Assembly (NCBI RefSeq): GCF_003254585.1
Contig: NZ_QJGZ01000034.1
Span: 1-64,000 of the forward strand
Length of the DNA: 64,000 nucleotides
Source: Flavobacterium sharifuzzamanii
GTDB lineage: Bacteria; Bacteroidota; Bacteroidia; Flavobacteriales; Flavobacteriaceae
Reading direction: 5' to 3'
In this document: one piece after another, positions 22,136-30,554 of the stretch
How the letters are laid out: each line of letters begins with the position of its first letter
How positions within the stretch are numbered: position 1 is the stretch's first letter
The notes under the pieces: model-generated
Databases searched by the model: none
Seen by the model: only the letters and a program-made list of their open reading frames with translations
Told to the model about the DNA's origin: nothing
Made by a program: the position numbers and the translations under genes

Positions 22136-23725
22136 ATGAATAAATTATTTTTTAGAATACTTGTTTTATTGATGAGTCTGTCCTTGATAGGGATAATTCT
22201 GGTTCAAGTATTTTGGTTCAATTCTTCGTTCAAAAATAATGAAGAACAGTTTAAATACCATGTTACTCAAGTAATTGGAAATGTTGCAGATAAGCTGGAA
22301 CAACAAGAAGAGTACAGTTTCTACGACAAATATAACCGTATAAAAGACAGTACGGGGAAAATTCCAAAAAAAGAAGATTTATTGCAAGTATTTTATGTTC
22401 AGAGAAATACTAAAACCAATAAAACGATAGTTTATTCTAATACCTTGACATCTGAAGATTATGATATCAATGGTTCGGTTTTTAACAAAAAATTCAGCAG
22501 TGAGCGTTTTAAAAATTTTAGTTCTAAAAGAGTAACTGAAGTTTATAATAACAACAATGGAATTGATAATAACAATAGTTTAGGACAAAGTATAATTCCT
22601 GATCTGAAAATTGAAAAATCAGGGAGTTTAGATATTTTAAATAAAGTTCAGCAGCAAATTCAATATAAAGACATTGCTTCTTTAACTCCAATTGAAGGGA
22701 GGATAACAAAAGATAAGCTTTTTAAATTATTAAAGAAAGAGCTTGAAGAATATGGCGTAAAAACCAAATTTGAATTTGGGATATACAGTAGTGGCAATCC
22801 GACAAAGATAAAATCCGACGGATTTCATTATGATAAAGAAGCTACTTACAGTATTCCGATATATACAGATAATGAAGGAAACAGCAGATATGAACTCTCT
22901 GTAACATTTCCTCATAAAAAGAAGTTCTTATTGTCCGAATTATTAAGTATTACTATCTTATCGATAGTCTTTACATTAATTATAATTGTAGCATATACAA
23001 GTGCCTTAAATCAGTTATTGCGTCAGAAGCATATTTCTGAAATTAAAACAGATTTCATTAACAACATGACGCATGAGTTTAAAACGCCAATTGCCACTAT
23101 TAACTTAGCATTAGATGCTATTAGAAGTCCTAAGGTTATTGAAGATAAAGAGAAAGTTTACCGTTATCTTCAAATGATTAGGGATGAAAATAAGAGAATG
23201 CATGCTCAAGTCGAAAATGTACTGCGTATTTCTAAACTAGAAAAGAGGGAACTTGATATTACAAAAGAACCTACTGTAGTTACTGATATTATTGACGATG
23301 CAATTGAGCATGTTAATCTAATTTTGGAAGACAGACAAGGAACTGTCGAAAAGCATTATAATGCAGCCAGAACAACAGTTTTGATAAATGAAGTTCATTT
23401 TACAAACGTATTGGTTAATATTTTAGAAAATGCAATAAAATATTCTCCAGATGCGCCTAAGATTGAAATTTTTACAGAAAATGTGAAGGACATGATTCTG
23501 ATAAAAGTAAAAGATCATGGTTTGGGAATGAGTAAGATAGCTCAGAAACGAGTTTTTGAGAAGTTTTACAGAGAACATACCGGAGATCTTCATAATGTAA
23601 AAGGACATGGTTTAGGATTGGCATATGTGAAAAGAATAGTGGAAGATCACAATGGTCAAGTATATGTAGAAAGCGAAAAAGGAAAAGGTAGCACCTTTAT
23701 AATAAAAATACCATTAATAAATTAA
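22136..23725 (+). CDS. Membrane sensor histidine kinase (RprX-like)
   Basis: The 529-residue protein has an N-terminal membrane helix (8-28), a periplasmic sensor region of about 235 residues and a second helix (264-290). The cytoplasmic HisKA domain has H313 in THEFKTPIA, and the HATPase domain has N box NVLVNILENAIKYS, G1 DHGLGMS and G2 GHGLGLAYVKRIV. The sensor region is asparagine-rich and matches no named domain. The response regulator starts 3 bp later, so they form one pair. It resembles the RprX/RprY system of Bacteroidota; the signal is unknown. Confidence 0.93.
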   Translation: MNKLFFRILVLLMSLSLIGIILVQVFWFNSSFKNNEEQFKYHVTQVIGNVADKLEQQEEYSFYDKYNRIKDSTGKIPKKEDLLQVFYVQRNTKTNKTIVYSNTLTSEDYDINGSVFNKKFSSERFKNFSSKRVTEVYNNNNGIDNNNSLGQSIIPDLKIEKSGSLDILNKVQQQIQYKDIASLTPIEGRITKDKLFKLLKKELEEYGVKTKFEFGIYSSGNPTKIKSDGFHYDKEATYSIPIYTDNEGNSRYELSVTFPHKKKFLLSELLSITILSIVFTLIIIVAYTSALNQLLRQKHISEIKTDFINNMTHEFKTPIATINLALDAIRSPKVIEDKEKVYRYLQMIRDENKRMHAQVENVLRISKLEKRELDITKEPTVVTDIIDDAIEHVNLILEDRQGTVEKHYNAARTTVLINEVHFTNVLVNILENAIKYSPDAPKIEIFTENVKDMILIKVKDHGLGMSKIAQKRVFEKFYREHTGDLHNVKGHGLGLAYVKRIVEDHNGQVYVESEKGKGSTFIIKIPLIN

Positions 23726-23728
23726 AAT

Positions 23729-24445
23729 ATGGAAAATACTAACAAAAGAATACTTTTAGTAGAAGATGACCTAAATTTTGGGGCGGTTCTTAAAGATTAT
23801 CTAATGTTAAATGACTTTGAAGTTACTTTAGCTAAAAACGGTATGGAAGGTTTCGAGAAATTCAAGAAGGATGTATATGATTTATGCATTCTTGATGTAA
23901 TGATGCCTTATAAAGATGGTTACACTTTGGCCAAAGAAATTAGAGAAAAGAACAGTGAGGTGCCAATTATATTCTTGACAGCAAAATCTATGAAAGAAGA
24001 TGTGTTAAAAGGATACAAAGCGGGTGCTGATGACTATTTAAATAAACCTTTTGATTCAGAAGTTCTTTTAATGAAAATTAAAGCAATCATTCAAAGAAAA
24101 TCAGCAGATACAAAAGCAGAACAAGTACAGTTTGAATTTAATATTGGTAAGTTCCACTTAAATTCAAAATTAAGATTCCTTACTTTCCAAGATGAGGAGC
24201 CAATTAAATTATCTCCTAAAGAAAATGAATTGCTTAAAATGTTAATTCTTCATGAAAATGACTTAATGCCAAGAGAATTAGCTTTAACAAAAATCTGGAG
24301 AGATGATAACTATTTTACTTCAAGAAGTATGGACGTTTACATCGCTAAATTGAGAAAATACTTAAAAGCTGATGAAGATGTTGAAATCTTAAATATTCAC
24401 GGAGAAGGTTTTAGATTGGTAGTAAAAAGCAAAGTTTCTGAATAA
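23729..24445 (+). CDS. OmpR/PhoB-family response regulator (RprY-like)
   Basis: The 238-residue protein has a receiver domain with acidic pocket E12/D13/D14, phospho-acceptor D56 (CILDVMMP), T84 and conserved K106 (LNKPF). A C-terminal winged-helix DNA-binding domain follows (LSPKENELLKMLILHEND, SRSMDVYIAKLRKYL). It is the partner of the kinase 3 bp upstream and probably controls transcription of envelope or stress genes. A strong terminator follows at 24468. Confidence 0.95.
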   Translation: MENTNKRILLVEDDLNFGAVLKDYLMLNDFEVTLAKNGMEGFEKFKKDVYDLCILDVMMPYKDGYTLAKEIREKNSEVPIIFLTAKSMKEDVLKGYKAGADDYLNKPFDSEVLLMKIKAIIQRKSADTKAEQVQFEFNIGKFHLNSKLRFLTFQDEEPIKLSPKENELLKMLILHENDLMPRELALTKIWRDDNYFTSRSMDVYIAKLRKYLKADEDVEILNIHGEGFRLVVKSKVSE

Positions 24446-24467
24446 TTAATTCATCGAAATATAATAT

Positions 24468-24495
24468 AAGCTCTGAGAAATCAGAGCTTTTTTTA
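24468..24495 (+). terminator. Rho-independent terminator of the two-component operon
   Basis: A 9-bp stem AAGCTCTGA / TCAGAGCTT (24468-24476, 24481-24489) has a GAAA tetraloop and a T tract. Confidence 0.88.
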
Positions 24496-24533
24496 TGCGT
24501 AAAAGTATTTTCAATTGCAATTACGCGCAATCT

Positions 24534-24635
24534 TGTCATTTCGACGAAGGGAAAATCTCCACAAGTGGCTCAATAAAGATTGGCGAAATTAGATATGGAG
24601 TCTTGCTCGCAGATTTCTCATTCGTCGAAATGATA
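24534..24635. repeat. MITE-like inverted-repeat element, copy 1
   Basis: The ends are inverted: TGTCATTTCGACGAAGG (24534-24550) against the complement of CATTCGTCGAAATGATA (24619-24635), 15 of 17 matching. The match continues inward (GAAAATCTCC against GAGAAATCTGC). The about 100-bp unit can fold into one long hairpin. A related copy lies at 28535-28661 and a degenerate one near 35613. It follows directly after a terminator and carries no gene. Confidence 0.8.
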
Positions 24636-24866
24636 AATAGTTTGAAAAAATGTTATAATTGGAAAATTTATCTTGCCATCTTTATTCTAATAAAAGTAAA
24701 TTTAGATCTCTAATTATCAGGTAGATAATGCGTTTTTGTCAAGTTAATTAAATGTGCGATTTAATTGTTTTAAAGAATTTTCTTTAAAATAAATTTGGAA
24801 ATTCAAAAAACAATTCTGAATATTTGCAGACGAAAAAAATAATAACCCTTTAAAAACGAAGAAAAA

Positions 24867-24950
24867 ATGTTTGTACTTACATCGACATCACAAAGCTTCA
24901 CACCAAATGAATTTGGTGCAGCGGTTCTTCGTGGCTTATTTCAATCTTAG
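24867..24950 (+). CDS. Candidate small ORF (27 residues) with its own terminator
   Basis: The ATG at 24867 opens a 27-codon frame that begins MFVLTSTSQSF and ends AAVLRGLFQS before a TAG. An A-rich sequence with GAAG precedes it, and a strong terminator follows 20 bp later (24971). The composition is unlike random AT-rich spacer: few Lys/Asn/Ile codons and a compact amphipathic end. It could be a small protein or just the body of a small RNA; nothing here decides it. The surrounding 24446-25115 gap otherwise holds a terminator, the MITE-like element and AT-rich spacer. Confidence 0.4.
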   Translation: MFVLTSTSQSFTPNEFGAAVLRGLFQS

Positions 24951-24970
24951 AAATATATTTTTAGATATAT

Positions 24971-25008
24971 AAAAAAGCCCGAAGACAATAAGTTTCGGGC
25001 TTTTTTTA
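24971..25008 (+). terminator. Rho-independent terminator of the small transcript
   Basis: A 13-bp stem AAAAAAGCCCGAA (24971-24983) pairs with TTCGGGCTTTTTT (24994-25006), followed by Ts. No annotated long gene ends nearby, which implies a short upstream transcript. Confidence 0.88.
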
Positions 25009-25115
25009 TTCTAGACACTTCAAAATTTTCCCGAAAATCGATTTTTAGAATTTATCCGCAAGGGTAAAAAATTTAAGCCTTTTTGGCTGTTAACTTAATA
25101 CACGATAATTTTTTT

Positions 25116-25877
25116 ATGGAAAATTATACGGTAGATGAGTATGCATTATGTACTCGTTTTAAAAGTAAAAGAAGAAAGAAAAGATTAGTAAAAGAAGATT
25201 TTGAAAAACAATTAATTCAGTTAAGAAAGCTTGAAGTTGAACTTTGGAAAAAGCGTAGAGACTTACCATTGGTTCCTTTAGAAATTCCTTATCAAAAAGG
25301 CTGGCAACGTAATTTTAAATTAAGAGATGATATTGCGAGATCAAGTGAGGCAACGTTTTACCGAGAATTATTGGAAAAAATAAATACATGGCAGTTTTCT
25401 CTTGAAAAATCTTTTAAAAGAAAGAAAAAGAGAAAAAGAAAACATGTGTATGTTGAAAAACTCCAAACTGTAAGAGAATTTTCGGAATGGGAATGGAGAA
25501 GTTCAAAACTGGAATTGACCGAAAAAGAAAAAGCACATTTTTATAAAAGGGAACGGTGGTGCAGCAATTGCAAACGATACAAAATTCATTATGTATTTAA
25601 CGAACCATGGCGATATGTTCTTCGAGTAAGCCCTTATATGATAACACATACTAAGATGGTCGATTCAGATTTGGAAAGTCAAATTCAACTACTTGACAAT
25701 TATATTGTTAATCATAATCTGAGGAATAAAATAAATAGATTAATACACGGCAGTTCTCATAAATGGAGTTATTATGAAAATGAAAATCCAAAAGAGATCA
25801 GCCCAATTAAAAATAAAAGTCTGCACATTTTGTATCAGCAATATGCAGACGAAATGATAGAAAATCATGGGAAATAA
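25116..25877 (+). CDS. Basic hypothetical protein leading the rtcB-prfH operon
   Basis: The 253-residue protein has no signal peptide or membrane segment and matches no family I know. It is strongly basic, with a lysine/arginine run at 101-109 (KRKKKRKRK), another at 16-23, and a CxxC at C149/C152 (RWCSNCKRY) that may hold a metal with other residues. Aromatic and charged residues dominate, which suits RNA or ribosome binding. I start at the ATG at 25116; a TTG at 25083 would add 11 residues. The stop overlaps the rtcB start by 11 bp, so the two are coupled. A role in the RNA-repair pathway is inferred from position only. Confidence 0.82.
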   Translation: MENYTVDEYALCTRFKSKRRKKRLVKEDFEKQLIQLRKLEVELWKKRRDLPLVPLEIPYQKGWQRNFKLRDDIARSSEATFYRELLEKINTWQFSLEKSFKRKKKRKRKHVYVEKLQTVREFSEWEWRSSKLELTEKEKAHFYKRERWCSNCKRYKIHYVFNEPWRYVLRVSPYMITHTKMVDSDLESQIQLLDNYIVNHNLRNKINRLIHGSSHKWSYYENENPKEISPIKNKSLHILYQQYADEMIENHGK

Positions 25878-27258
25878 ATTATCTGGAAAAGACCTGATTA
25901 AATTAGGTTTTCCAAAGAACAATTCAATAAACATTGCCTTAGGGCAGATAAACAGATATAGAAAAAGAGAAAAAAAAGAATCTATTCTAACAGAAGCAAA
26001 AGATGTTTTGTTAAATCCTGAAAAATATGAAGGAAATGGAACTTGGGGAAAGGTTGCTGAAGGTTTAATAAAGCCAGTTCAAGTTCGAATGCATCAGCTT
26101 AAAAATACGAGAGCGCCGTTTAAAATTTTTGGAGAAAATGAAATCGATGAGCAAGCAAAATTTCAATTGTATGATTCGCTGAAACTGCCAATTTCTGTTG
26201 CAGGAGCTCTAATGCCAGATGCACATTCTGGTTATGGATTGCCAATTGGAGGAGTTTTAGCAACCGACAATGCTGTAATTCCATACGGAGTTGGTGTTGA
26301 CATTGGATGCCGAATGAGCCTTTCCATTTTTGATTTGCCAGCTTCTCATTTTAAAGGAAAAGAACACCAATTGGAAGCTATTTTAAAAGATAATACAAAA
26401 TTTGGAATGTATGAAACGCACGCTTCAAGAGTAGATCATGAAGTGTTTTATAATAGTGGATTTCAAGATATTCCATTATTGAAAAATCTTTTGCCAAAAG
26501 CCTATAAGCAATTAGGGACTTCTGGAGGGGGAAATCATTTTGTAGAATTTGGAATCGCTAAAATTGAAAATCCTGAGAACGAATGGAAATTGGAAAAAGG
26601 AGAATATTTTGCCGTTTTGTCGCACAGTGGCTCTCGCGGATTAGGGGCTAACATTGCAAAGCATTATACGTATTTGGCAACAAAACAATGTCCGTTGCCA
26701 AAAAATGTGCAGCATTTAGCTTGGCTAGATTTGAATACGCATGACGGTCAGGAATATTGGCTGGCAATGAATTTGGCTGGAGAATATGCAAAAGCTTGTC
26801 ACGATGATATTCACAGACGAATTGCTAAAGCAATAGGGAAAAGAGTAGTGGTAACTATTGAAAATCATCACAATTTTGCTTGGAAAGAAACCGTAAACGG
26901 TCAGGAATGTATTGTACATAGAAAAGGAGCAACTCCAGCTAGTGAAGGACAATTGGGAATTATTCCAGGTTCGATGACTGCGCCGGGTTTTATTGTGAAA
27001 GGAAAAGGGAATTCTGAAAGTTTGAATTCAGCTTCGCATGGTGCGGGACGCTTGTTTTCGAGAGCAAAATGCAAAAGCAGTTTTACACAAAGTCAAATCA
27101 ATAAAGAATTGAAGAAACATGGAGTGACTTTGATTGGAGGAAATATTGATGAAGCGCCAATGGCATATAAAGACATTGAAAAAGTAATGGCAAACCAAAC
27201 CGATCTAGTTGAAGTTCTAGGAACTTTTACGCCGAAGATTGTTAGAATGGATCGCTAA
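25867..27258 (+). CDS. rtcB: RtcB-family RNA ligase (RtcB2-like, PrfH-associated)
   Basis: The 463-residue protein joins RNA ends bearing 3'-phosphate or 2',3'-cyclic phosphate to 5'-hydroxyl ends, using GTP and Mn2+. Family residues are present: D118-A-H in DAHSGYGLPIGG, metal-binding C148 in GVDIGCRMS, GGGNHFVEFG, SHSGSRGLG, ENHHNFAW, and the guanylylated histidine H391 in SASHGAGR. It differs from classical RtcB by an N-terminal region before IGG. It is followed after 14 bp by prfH. RtcB-PrfH pairs are linked to healing of rRNA cut in the decoding centre and release of stalled ribosomes. Confidence 0.95.
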   Translation: MGNKLSGKDLIKLGFPKNNSINIALGQINRYRKREKKESILTEAKDVLLNPEKYEGNGTWGKVAEGLIKPVQVRMHQLKNTRAPFKIFGENEIDEQAKFQLYDSLKLPISVAGALMPDAHSGYGLPIGGVLATDNAVIPYGVGVDIGCRMSLSIFDLPASHFKGKEHQLEAILKDNTKFGMYETHASRVDHEVFYNSGFQDIPLLKNLLPKAYKQLGTSGGGNHFVEFGIAKIENPENEWKLEKGEYFAVLSHSGSRGLGANIAKHYTYLATKQCPLPKNVQHLAWLDLNTHDGQEYWLAMNLAGEYAKACHDDIHRRIAKAIGKRVVVTIENHHNFAWKETVNGQECIVHRKGATPASEGQLGIIPGSMTAPGFIVKGKGNSESLNSASHGAGRLFSRAKCKSSFTQSQINKELKKHGVTLIGGNIDEAPMAYKDIEKVMANQTDLVEVLGTFTPKIVRMDR

Positions 27259-27272
27259 AGAAAGGGAAAGTA

Positions 27273-27962
27273 ATGGAGAGAATAATTCAAATAACAGCTG
27301 GTCGCGGGCCTGCAGAATGCACTTGGGTTGTAGCCCAAGTGCTTAAAAAAGTTTTGGAAGAAGCTGAAGACCAGAATTTAGATGTGGTTTTATTGCAAAG
27401 AGAAAAAGGAGAAGAAAACGGAACAATTGAAACCGCTTCTATTTCTGTAAAAGGAAATAATGCAGATCAATTTGTGAATTCTTGGATTGGAACGATTCAA
27501 TGGATTGGTCAGAGTCAGTTTAGGAAAATGCATAAACGCAAAAATTGGTTTATCGGAATTTTTGAAATTGAACAAAAAGAAAACAGTTTAGTTTCAGAAA
27601 ATGATATTCAGTATCAAGCTATGAGAAGTTCTGGAGCTGGCGGCCAGCATGTGAATAAGGTGAGTTCGGCAATTCGTGCAACACATATTCCGACTGGAAT
27701 TGCAGTTGTAGCGATGGACAGTCGTTCTCAGCATCAAAACAAAAAACTGGCAACAGAAAGATTATTAAAAAAACTAGAAGACGAGAAACTTACTCAGCTT
27801 AAAAATCATGTTGGAAAACAATGGGAAAATCAGCTCAATGTAGAGCGTGGAAATCCAATTAGAGTTTTTACTGGAAGTGATTTTAAGAAGAACAAAGTAG
27901 AGAAAAGCTACAAAGGAACTCGTCAGAAATTGAAAAACGATTTACGAAATGAAAACAACTGA
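27273..27962 (+). CDS. prfH: Peptide chain release factor H homologue PrfH
   Basis: The 229-residue protein starts MERIIQITAGRGPAECTWVV, the PrfH signature, and has TIQWIGQSQFRK before the peptidyl-hydrolase domain with GAGGQ (G123-G124-Q125). It lacks the N-terminal domain of RF1/RF2. The product should hydrolyse peptidyl-tRNA on abnormal ribosomes. It lies between rtcB and a TPR-like gene that overlaps its 3' end by 14 bp. Confidence 0.95.
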   Translation: MERIIQITAGRGPAECTWVVAQVLKKVLEEAEDQNLDVVLLQREKGEENGTIETASISVKGNNADQFVNSWIGTIQWIGQSQFRKMHKRKNWFIGIFEIEQKENSLVSENDIQYQAMRSSGAGGQHVNKVSSAIRATHIPTGIAVVAMDSRSQHQNKKLATERLLKKLEDEKLTQLKNHVGKQWENQLNVERGNPIRVFTGSDFKKNKVEKSYKGTRQKLKNDLRNENN

Positions 27963-28479
27963 TAAATACCTTTTTCAAGCCTTGGATAATTATCCGTTTT
28001 GGCTTGAAGGAACAATTGAATCTCTAGATTATGCTTTTTCTTATGATGATAAAAACACGATGGTTTTGTGTTTGTACGGAAGAATTCAGGCTGAGCAATT
28101 GATGAATTATGAAGAAGCAAAATCTTATTTTCAGCTGGCTTTAGCGATTAATATTCATGCGCTTGAAGTATATCCGTATTATTTAAAGACGTTGATTTTA
28201 AACGAGGATTATGAAGAAGCGCGTAAGCTTATTGATTTTGCTTGAACGGTAAAAGGAATTAATAAATCAGAGATTTATATCAAAAAAGCAATTCTGTTAG
28301 AAGTGCAACATGAATTTAAGGATGCTTTAAAAGAAATTAAGCAGGCAAAATTATATTCGATTCAGCATGACTATGATTCGGGAATTAGTGAAGTTGAGAA
28401 AAGAATTAAAGGTAAAATGGATTTGTTAAAAAAGAAGGTGAAGAAATCTAAGAAAGGTTCTAAAAAGAAATCGAAATGA
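27949..28479 (+). pseudogene. TPR-like protein gene interrupted by an in-frame TGA
   Basis: The frame from ATG 27949 codes for a TPR-like protein (YLFQALDNYPF, YGRIQAEQLMNYEEAKSYFQ, LEVYPYYLKTLILNEDYEEA). It meets TGA at 28243-28245 after 98 codons. The same frame then stays open for 77 more codons with clear TPR-like content (EIYIKKAILLEVQHEFKDAL) and a lysine-rich tail (KKKVKKSKKGSKKKSK), ending at TGA 28477. Without the internal stop it would be a 175-residue-class TPR protein. A nonsense mutation, a sequencing error or readthrough are all possible. It overlaps prfH by 14 bp and closes the operon. Confidence 0.75.
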
Positions 28480-28486
28480 TTTTGAT

Positions 28487-28518
28487 AAAAAAAAAGATGC
28501 AATTTGCATCTTTTTTTT
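28487..28518 (+). terminator. Rho-independent terminator of the rtcB-prfH operon
   Basis: GATGCA / TGCATC with flanking A and T tracts (28487-28518) lies 8 bp after the last stop of the TPR-like gene. Confidence 0.85.
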
Positions 28519-28534
28519 ATATATACACCAAGTT

Positions 28535-28661
28535 TGTCATTTTGACGAAGGAGAAATCTCCACAAGAAGCTCTACAAAGATTAGACATTCGTTACGGAGT
28601 TACTTGCGAAGATTTGCTTCGCCTGTTCGCTATCGCTCGGGTTTCCTTCGTCGAAATGATA
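28535..28661. repeat. MITE-like inverted-repeat element, copy 2
   Basis: It starts TGTCATTTTGACGAAGG (28535) and ends with the complement of the same word (CCTTCGTCGAAATGATA, 28645-28661). The inner sequence GAGAAATCTCCACAAG is close to copy 1 at 24534. An internal hairpin GCGAAG-ATTTG-CTTCGC is present. Like copy 1 it sits just behind a terminator. Confidence 0.8.
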
Positions 28662-28710
28662 AATATTGCGGTAAAATAGGGAGGAAAGAAAACTTATTTA
28701 TAAACTTCTT

Positions 28711-29457
28711 TTACTTCCAATGCAATTCTAAAGCAAAACAAGTTTTTTCGCCTTTTGTAATGCTAAATGTTGCTGTTGTATGATTGTCGTCTTCGCTTTC
28801 GTGAATTACAACATTATCTTGTAGCGAAAGTTCTTTCATGAAATTCATTTCGAAGCTTTTAACCTCTTGTTTCATAATTCTTTTTGGATCAACATGATCC
28901 AAACACCATTCCAGATATTTTACGTTATTGACGTGATTTACAATGTCTAAATCTGATAAATAAACTGTTTTTTCAAAAACAGCTTCTTTATCATGATTGA
29001 TGTTGATTTTTGAAAATCCTTCTTCAGTTGCTCTTTTTTCTGGAAACAATTCGAAGTGTTCAAAAGGCAATGCTAAAGCTTCTGGACGGCGTGCTTTGGT
29101 GTTAAAAACGGCCCAATAGGTTTCGCTTCCAACAATCTTTTTTCCGTTAACATACATCTCAAGCGCACGAACAGAACGTGAATTTTCAAGACTGTTGATC
29201 CATGTTTTTACAGTTACAACATCTTGCCATTTTGGTAATGCTGTAATTTCAACACGCATTCGACTTAAAACCCATGCCTGATCAAATTCCTGCATATCAG
29301 TAAAGCTGATTCCACCAACTTCAGAATGTGCTGCAGCAGTTAATTGTAAAAGATTGCACAAATCAGTATATTTTAAGTAGCCGTTTGGCGTACACTGCGT
29401 GAAATTAATTTCCCAGTCTTTGCTTAAAACTGATATAAAATTGGGAGATATTGGCAT
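28711..29457 (-). CDS. Acyl-ACP thioesterase family protein
   Basis: The 248-residue protein contains two hotdog folds, as in the acyl-ACP thioesterase family: the first includes YTDLCNLLQLTAAAHSE and RMRVEITALPKW, and the second carries the conserved N/H region DLDIVNHVNNVKYLEW. It should release fatty acids from acyl carrier protein, or act on a related thioester. It is followed upstream by miaA on the same strand (15 bp). Confidence 0.92.
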   Translation of the reverse strand: MPISPNFISVLSKDWEINFTQCTPNGYLKYTDLCNLLQLTAAAHSEVGGISFTDMQEFDQAWVLSRMRVEITALPKWQDVVTVKTWINSLENSRSVRALEMYVNGKKIVGSETYWAVFNTKARRPEALALPFEHFELFPEKRATEEGFSKININHDKEAVFEKTVYLSDLDIVNHVNNVKYLEWCLDHVDPKRIMKQEVKSFEMNFMKELSLQDNVVIHESEDDNHTTATFSITKGEKTCFALELHWK

Positions 29458-29472
29458 TGTTAATTTTAGATT

Positions 29473-30402
29473 TTAGATGGATGATTTTAGATTTTCTTCG
29501 ATGTAATGAATAATCTCATTTCTGTCAGTCGAATAATCAAACCATTTGGTGTTTTCATTTCGTTTGAACCACGTTAATTGTCTTTTGGAGAATCTCCTCG
29601 TGTTCTTTTTGATCTCTTCTATTGCAAAAGGCAAGGTGAATTCTCCGTCAAAATAACTAAATAATTCTCTATAACCGACCGTTTGGAGCGCATTTAACGC
29701 TTTATTAGGATAAAGTGCTTCGGCTTCTTTTAATAATCCTTCATTCATCATGATATCAACACGCTGGTTGATTCTGCTGTAGATGATTTCTCTATCGGCA
29801 TCTAAACCAATTAGAATAGGAGTGAAGTCTCTGTTGTTTTTCTTTAAATTTAAGAAAGAAGAATAAGGTTTTTGTGACCCAATGCAAACTTCAACAAAGC
29901 GCATCATTCGCTGAGGGTTTTGCAAAGTCTGTGGATTTTCAGCTGTTATTTTTTGATAATATTCAGGATCTAAATTTTTAAGTTGTTCTTGAAGATACTC
30001 GATTCCGAGTTTTTCGTAGTTTGAATTTACTTCTGAACGAACTTTTGGGTCGATTTCTGGAAATTCGTCAAAACCTTTTAGAATGGCATCGACATATAAT
30101 CCTGAACCGCCGATAAGAATAGCAAAATCATTGTTTTGAAATAGTTCTTCGATTTTGGTTAAAGCTTCTTTTTCGTAATCGCCAACAGTGTAGTTTTCAA
30201 AAATAGATTTGTTTTGAATGAAATGATGTTTAGCTGAATTTAATTCTTCTTGATTTGGAACTGCTGTTCCGATAGTCATTTCTTTAAAAAACTGACGGCT
30301 GTCGCAAGAAACAATTTCGCATTTAAAATGTTGTGCCAAAGCAATACTCAAGGCTGTTTTGCCTATAGCTGTTGGTCCGACAATGGTTATTAGGTATTTC
30401 AT
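29473..30402 (-). CDS. miaA: tRNA dimethylallyltransferase MiaA
   Basis: The enzyme transfers a dimethylallyl group to A37 of tRNAs reading UNN codons. The P-loop is GPTAIGKT (9-16), followed by SCDSRQFFKEMTIGTA, GGSGLYVDA and the C-terminal RRFSKRQLTWFKR. I take the start at 30402 (MKYLITIVGP, 309 residues); a longer frame to 30477 adds 25 residues outside the family and is not used. Confidence 0.97.
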   Translation of the reverse strand: MKYLITIVGPTAIGKTALSIALAQHFKCEIVSCDSRQFFKEMTIGTAVPNQEELNSAKHHFIQNKSIFENYTVGDYEKEALTKIEELFQNNDFAILIGGSGLYVDAILKGFDEFPEIDPKVRSEVNSNYEKLGIEYLQEQLKNLDPEYYQKITAENPQTLQNPQRMMRFVEVCIGSQKPYSSFLNLKKNNRDFTPILIGLDADREIIYSRINQRVDIMMNEGLLKEAEALYPNKALNALQTVGYRELFSYFDGEFTLPFAIEEIKKNTRRFSKRQLTWFKRNENTKWFDYSTDRNEIIHYIEENLKSSI

Positions 30403-30554
30403 AGTTTTTAGCCCAGATGGAAATGGAAACCCCGGACTTATATTTGTTGAATTTTTTTGGTGTAAAAGAGCGACCAACGGAAGCTCCTTTTATGCCTTAA
30501 AAAATTACAAATATAAGGAGGAGTTGCAATGTACAGCTGGATTAGCTTCTTAAA

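Noticed and set aside
24495..24713. 72-codon ORF after the response regulator
   Set aside because: It runs through the MITE-like element, whose two copies give different peptides.
28243..28245. Selenocysteine at the in-frame UGA
   Set aside because: No SECIS-like hairpin is evident directly after it, the TPR context needs no redox residue, and no sel genes are in the window.
28476..28679. 67-codon ORF after the TPR-like gene
   Set aside because: It lies on a terminator and the second MITE-like element.
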